Positions 61,236 through 64,000 of a DNA stretch of 64,000 bases are shown in pieces. The DNA lies in the NCBI GenBank assembly GCA_024691765.1, contig JAILNI010000028.1, positions 28,912-92,911 of the forward strand. The letters are read 5' to 3'. This DNA is from Bacteroidales bacterium (GTDB lineage: Bacteria > Bacteroidota > Bacteroidia > Bacteroidales > UBA932). Position 1 is the first letter of the stretch. Each line of letters begins with the position of its first letter. The position numbers and the translations under genes are program-made. The notes below the pieces were generated by a model, which ran no database searches, was not told where the DNA came from, and worked only from the letters and a program-made list of their open reading frames with translations.

Positions 61236-61325
61236 CTATTCTCGCATCATGCTATGGGACCAAAGGAGTACTGCTTGACCTCCCCGAAGATCTGTTACGA
61301 GCATAATTATCATTCTTTTATAAAC

Positions 61326-61466
61326 ATGATCGTTCGTTTGAGGGCGAGCCTGAACTTAGAGTTCGGAGCTCCCAAGCTTGTCAAAGTCAAGGCGCACACG
61401 CGCCGATACCGAGATAAGGTTACGAAGGTCCGTTCGCACTATCGTCGCGTTTGGAGACGCGCTTAG
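61326..61466 (+). CDS. Small basic protein (46 aa)
   Basis: A 46-codon ORF starting MIVRLRASLNLEFGAPKLVK and continuing VKAHTRRYRD... to ...RRVWRRA. It is very basic, with two related units (KVKAHTRRYRDKV and KVRSHYRRVWRRA), a pattern seen in short Arg/Lys-rich proteins of Bacteroidota. A strong terminator follows 50 bp later. A longer frame reaches back into small RNA B but has no good start. It may bind nucleic acid. The coding call is tentative. Confidence 0.45.
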   Translation: MIVRLRASLNLEFGAPKLVKVKAHTRRYRDKVTKVRSHYRRVWRRA

Positions 61467-61517
61467 TGTCTGACGGTTCTTCCAATTGAGAACTACTAAT
61501 TCGACCTGAGGTCCCGG

Positions 61518-61550
61518 GGGAGGGCGGATGCCCTCCCTTTTTTGTTTTTT
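61518..61550 (+). terminator. Strong intrinsic terminator
   Basis: GGGAGGGC (61518-61525), loop GGAT, GCCCTCCC (61530-61537), then a long T-run. It closes the unit with the small basic ORF, just before the -7 box of the phosphatase gene. Confidence 0.88.
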
Positions 61551-61553
61551 CAG

Positions 61554-61561
61554 TATCTTTG
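61554..61561 (+). promoter_or_regulatory. -7 box of the phosphatase gene
   Basis: TATCTTTG matches TAnnTTTG and lies 9 bp before ATG 61571. The -33 position falls in the terminator stem and shows no TTTG. Confidence 0.5.
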
Positions 61562-61570
61562 CCCGTGGTT

Positions 61571-62023
61571 ATGAATCGCATGCGCATACTGTTCGTCTGC
61601 CACGGAAATATTTGCAGGAGCCCCATGGCTGAGTTCGTCCTCAAGGCCCTGGTGCGCACCCGCGGCATGGAAGACCGCTATTACATCGAGTCCGCGGCCG
61701 TGTCGGCGGAAGAAATCGGCAATCCCATCTATCCGCCGGCCAGGCGCTGCCTCTCCCAGCACGGCGTCCCGTTCGATCCGGGCAAGCGCGCCCGTCAGAT
61801 CACAAGGGCCGACTATTCCCGCTTCGACCGCATCGTGTGCATGGATTCCTCCAATCTGCGCCTGCTCCGCCGCATCATTCCGGACGATCCCGACGGCAAG
61901 ATCCATCTTCTGATGGCCTACACCGGCACCGGCCGCGACGTCGCAGACCCCTGGTATACGGGCGACTTCGAAGAAGCCTTTAAGAATATTCTGGAAGGGT
62001 GTGAGGGGATGATATCCACTTAG
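61571..62023 (+). CDS. Low-molecular-weight protein-tyrosine phosphatase
   Basis: A 150-residue cytoplasmic phosphatase. FVCHGNICRSPMAEF near the N-terminus has the CxxxxxR(S) P-loop with the catalytic Cys and Arg. VADPWYTGDFEE has the catalytic Asp in DPW. VCMDSSNL is also typical. It dephosphorylates tyrosine, often on kinases that control polysaccharide export. Starts at ATG 61571 or 61580 are both possible; the latter begins MRILFVCHGN. It stands alone between a terminator and the convergent Fic gene, with a 6-bp gap to the Fic stop. Confidence 0.92.
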   Translation: MNRMRILFVCHGNICRSPMAEFVLKALVRTRGMEDRYYIESAAVSAEEIGNPIYPPARRCLSQHGVPFDPGKRARQITRADYSRFDRIVCMDSSNLRLLRRIIPDDPDGKIHLLMAYTGTGRDVADPWYTGDFEEAFKNILEGCEGMIST

Positions 62024-62029
62024 GAAATC

Positions 62030-62905
62030 CTATTCGCTCTGTTCGTAATAGTACGAATAATCGATGCCCTTCATGAAGGTTTCACGGTCATCGATCTTGT
62101 CTGTGAGTGCACTCGACAAAAGAGCTTTAATGGGAGAAGAGTCCGCGACGCTTCGGCGCATGGCTTCCAGGTAGGCATTCTTATCGATACGGCTCCAGTC
62201 AACGCACTTTCTCAATGAACGGCGGAGCATCAAATCCAGCCAGATGCGGGTGCTGCGGCCATTGCCCTCCATAAAGGGGTGGGCTACATTCATTTCCACG
62301 TACTTATCGGCAATCTCATCGAATGTGGTTTCCGGCATTGCTTCGATTGTAGGCAGAATGGTGGGGAAGTGTAGCGCGTTGGCAAAGGTGAATCCTCCCT
62401 TGCTGATATTCTTGGTGCGAATCTGTCCGGCGAAGTCATACAGACCGCCAAAAATGTATGCGTGAATCTGCTGCAGGCATTTTATGCTGCCAGGCTCCAG
62501 CGCATCCAATAAACCACTCTCAAAGAGGGAATATGCCTTCTTTTTGCTCTGACCGTCAATAGTGTTGTCACTATACGTGAACCAATCCAGAAAAGCATTT
62601 GCCCGATTGTTTGGATAGTGTCTGGCCAGTGTCTGGACACACTCCGTATCCAGCGCATCGGATGCACGCTGCTTGCCGTCCGGAGCCTCGAACTTGAACT
62701 CGTGAGTGAGACTCACGAGTTGAACCCCTTCTGCAGTCAGCTTACGTTTGAGCCAGCGCCAATAGTTGCCAGCCTTGACATAATCCGGCTCATTGTTGAT
62801 AGCCCGCACTATATCAATGGCAGAGAACCACCATTTGGAATGACTCTCATCCCAAACGGCACGAACCTCGCGGTCATTATAAAAGCGTATGGATTTCTTG
62901 GACAT
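62030..62905 (-). CDS. Fic-domain protein with BRO/KilA-like N-terminus
   Basis: A 291-residue protein. The N-terminal about 95 residues (FYNDREVRAVWDESHSKWWF...DIVRAINN...YWRWLKRKL) resemble a BRO-N domain of phage-type DNA-associated proteins. The Fic domain (about 120-260) has HPFMEGNGR at residues 209-217, the full HPFxxGNGR active-site motif that usually transfers AMP to target proteins. No clear [ST]xxxE[GN] inhibitory helix was found. A Fic protein next to a DNA methyltransferase gene fits an accessory or defence island. Base composition looks more AT-rich than in the genes to its left. Confidence 0.85.
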   Translation of the reverse strand: MSKKSIRFYNDREVRAVWDESHSKWWFSAIDIVRAINNEPDYVKAGNYWRWLKRKLTAEGVQLVSLTHEFKFEAPDGKQRASDALDTECVQTLARHYPNNRANAFLDWFTYSDNTIDGQSKKKAYSLFESGLLDALEPGSIKCLQQIHAYIFGGLYDFAGQIRTKNISKGGFTFANALHFPTILPTIEAMPETTFDEIADKYVEMNVAHPFMEGNGRSTRIWLDLMLRRSLRKCVDWSRIDKNAYLEAMRRSVADSSPIKALLSSALTDKIDDRETFMKGIDYSYYYEQSE

Positions 62906-62923
62906 ACGTTAATCGTTGACATA

Positions 62924-62931
62924 CAAAAATA
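62924..62931 (-). promoter_or_regulatory. -7 box of the Fic gene
   Basis: On the minus strand TATTTTTG fits TAnnTTTG and lies 18 bp before the ATG. An ATTG at 62951-62948 is 16 bp upstream of it, which is shorter than usual. Confidence 0.4.
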
Positions 62932-62972
62932 TGAAAAAACCCGCTAACAATGAAGGTTTAAAGTAATGATTT

Positions 62973-63180
62973 GCCGCCTCTGGCTGCGGCGGGTGCAATG
63001 CTTCTGGCAATCGCGGGCTTTTCAGCCTGGCTGAACACCAGGCAGAAAAGTTCACTACCGTCCCGCGCCCCTTAAGCCCCTTCTTTGCTCGGCCTTATAT
63101 CAAAGCCTCGCAAAGCGGGGTACTATATTGCCCGAAGCATTCACCCGACCTCCGCGTACGGCGGCTTTTCTTTTTCTGCG
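62973..63180 (+). other. Structured non-coding region with several hairpins
   Basis: A stretch of about 200 bp with no plausible gene. Hairpins are GCCGC/GCGGC (62973-62990), a 13-bp stem with one mismatch at 63018-63030/63038-63050, CC-TCGC-AAA-GCGG-type pairing near 63106-63120, and CCGCGTACGG followed by GGCTTTTCTTTTTC near 63152-63175, which looks like a terminator. A 34-codon TTG-started reading exists but runs through the hairpins and is not convincing. A structured RNA or a leader/recombination site is possible. Confidence 0.4.
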
Positions 63181-63326
63181 TAACAATTCTACCCACTAAA
63201 ACGTATACCTTGCGCGCAATATTGAAGCAAGAATTTTAAAAACGTACATTACATTTTCAAAAAAGCATTTCTGTTTTCAAAAACGGAAATTGTTTTTTCG
63301 TAAATTTGACAGTTAAGATTCTTAGA
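63181..63326 (+). promoter_or_regulatory. Control region of the DNA methyltransferase gene
   Basis: An AT-rich region with an inverted repeat TTTCTGTTTT / AAAACGGAAA (63268-63277 and 63280-63289) and a -7 box TAAATTTG (63301-63308), 18 bp before the ATG. The repeat covers the expected -33 position, so a protein bound there could repress the methyltransferase. Confidence 0.45.
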
Positions 63327-64000
63327 ATGGCATATAGGTTTATTGATTTATTCGCTGGTGCCGGCGGATTGTCTGAAGGCTTTATTAAAGCTGGATACGT
63401 TCCTGTCGCCCACGTAGAAATGAAAAAGGATGCCTGCGATACATTACGAACACGGGCTGCCTTCCATTATCTGCGAGAGAACAACCAGCTTGAAATATAT
63501 GAGAACTACCTTAGCAACAAACGAGAAGGTACTGATGGCACTGCTCTCTGGAATCGAGTCCCGGCCGATGTTACCAACCGGGTTATTCAAGCCACGATTG
63601 GTGAAGAAACAATGGATGATATTACGGCCAGACTTGATGATCTCGCAGGCGGTGAACCAGTAGATATTATAATCGGAGGTCCTCCCTGCCAGGCATATTC
63701 AATAGCAGGTCGAGCAAAGATGGGGGCAGACGTAAAGAAAGATCCTAGAAACTATCTATACCGTTTCTATCTTGGTTTTATAGACCATTTCCGTCCAAAG
63801 ATGTTTGTTTTCGAGAACGTTATGGGCATTACGACGGCACAAACGGCTGATATGGTCAGGCCTTTTGATGACCTTAAGCGTATAGCAGACGGGTTGGGAT
63901 ACGAGGTAGAGGCGCACGAGCAAATTGCCTCCGATTATGAAGTGTTGCAACACCGCCATCGAATGATAATTGTCGGCTGGCGCCGTGAAGACGACAACCA
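63327..64000 (+). CDS. DNA cytosine-5 methyltransferase (3' partial)
   Basis: The open frame runs from ATG 63327 to the window end (about 224 codons, no stop). Motif I DLFAGAGGLSEGF (SAM binding) is at the start, motif IV GGPPCQAYSIAGR carries the catalytic Cys of PCQ near residue 118, motif VI is FENVMGI, and motif VIII is QHRHRMIIVGWR. It would methylate cytosine at C5 in a target sequence set by a domain beyond the window. It probably belongs to a restriction-modification or defence system; a partner nuclease may lie downstream. Base use is AT-rich (ATA, AAA codons) compared with the core genes. Confidence 0.93.
   Translation, partial: MAYRFIDLFAGAGGLSEGFIKAGYVPVAHVEMKKDACDTLRTRAAFHYLRENNQLEIYENYLSNKREGTDGTALWNRVPADVTNRVIQATIGEETMDDITARLDDLAGGEPVDIIIGGPPCQAYSIAGRAKMGADVKKDPRNYLYRFYLGFIDHFRPKMFVFENVMGITTAQTADMVRPFDDLKRIADGLGYEVEAHEQIASDYEVLQHRHRMIIVGWRREDDN

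Larger units (their letters stand above)
61021..61237 (+). repeat. 215-bp direct repeat, copy B
   Basis: Second copy of the cassette at 60161-60377. The promoter segment 61081-61158 is identical to copy A. A short insertion (AAAG) and linker changes lie just upstream and downstream of the GNRA hairpin. Confidence 0.85.

Noticed and set aside
60161..61237. The 215-bp repeats as ends of an insertion sequence or transposon around the YdeI-like gene
   Set aside because: They are direct, not inverted, contain promoter and terminator elements, and no transposase lies between them.
61149..61325. N-terminal extension of the small basic ORF into small RNA B
   Set aside because: The extension covers the hairpin and terminator of the RNA cassette and has no convincing start; ATG 61326 is more likely.
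62971..63075. A 34-codon TTG-started reading through the structured region
   Set aside because: It has no ATG start and crosses the hairpins; the pairing explains the sequence better than a protein.
63430..63663. A 77-codon plus-strand frame inside the methyltransferase gene
   Set aside because: It is out of frame with the continuous methyltransferase frame that carries motifs I, IV, VI and VIII.

Overview
The window is a chromosomal segment of a fairly GC-rich Bacteroidales-type bacterium (phylum Bacteroidota). The evidence is a SusC/SusD pair, many Cys-anchored lipoproteins with BACON, fimbrillin-like and DUF domains typical of the phylum, and several promoters that match the Bacteroidota pattern of a -33 TTTG/TTG box and a -7 TAnnTTTG box about 19-20 bp apart. 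Genus and species cannot be assigned from the sequence alone. All functions below are read from translated sequence and motifs; no database search was run.

Region 1 (1-10.5 kb). The end of korB (2-oxoacid:ferredoxin oxidoreductase, beta subunit) is followed by gdhA. Next comes a three-gene unit: an SLC13-type anion transporter, an outer-membrane porin and a membrane-bound DUF6377 regulator with a C-terminal helix-turn-helix. A 44-codon small gene precedes a large lipoprotein with a fimbrillin-like head and a polymorphic-membrane-protein-like beta-helix. A small DUF4160/DUF2442 pair follows.

Region 2 (10.6-46.0 kb). This is the centrepiece: 19 same-strand genes with gaps of at most 6 bp, often with ATGA or TAATG overlaps, ending in a bidirectional terminator. 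It is a polysaccharide-utilisation locus (PUL). It starts with SusC and SusD, continues with BACON and beta-helix surface lipoproteins, and then has an unusual block of endonuclease/exonuclease/phosphatase (EEP) fold proteins: five EEP domains in four proteins. One EEP protein is a tandem double domain, one has lost almost every catalytic residue, one is fused to a fimbrillin-like domain and one is fused to a glycoside hydrolase family 97 domain. After these come two GH3 paralogues, a GH10, an FAD oxidoreductase fused to a DUF4886 SGNH-like domain, a GH39-like enzyme, a DUF5597 GH35/42-like enzyme, a GxDLY-type SGNH esterase and a dicarboxylate/amino-acid:cation symporter. The GH set resembles xylan or mixed plant-glycan breakdown. 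The block of secreted phosphodiesterase-fold proteins suggests a phosphodiester-bearing or otherwise decorated substrate, but that is inference.

Region 3 (46.1-60.2 kb). Housekeeping genes: a minus-strand tRNA-Glu / rpsT / tRNA-Pro unit; a minus-strand operon of a degenerate M23 protein, dxr, rseP and a DUF4837 lipoprotein; and a divergent plus-strand operon of ruvX, def, a tandem-domain esterase, phosphohexomutase, an intact M23 peptidase, a GH36 alpha-galactosidase, a D-type esterase and an AXE1-type acetyl esterase.

Region 4 (60.2-64.0 kb). Two near-identical 215-bp cassettes, each with a consensus promoter, a GNRA hairpin and a terminator, flank a YdeI/OmdA-like gene and look like twin small-RNA genes. 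A small basic protein, a low-molecular-weight phosphatase, a BRO-N/Fic protein, a structured 200-bp non-coding stretch and a DNA cytosine methyltransferase that runs off the window follow. The last 2 kb looks more AT-rich and may be the edge of an accessory or defence island.
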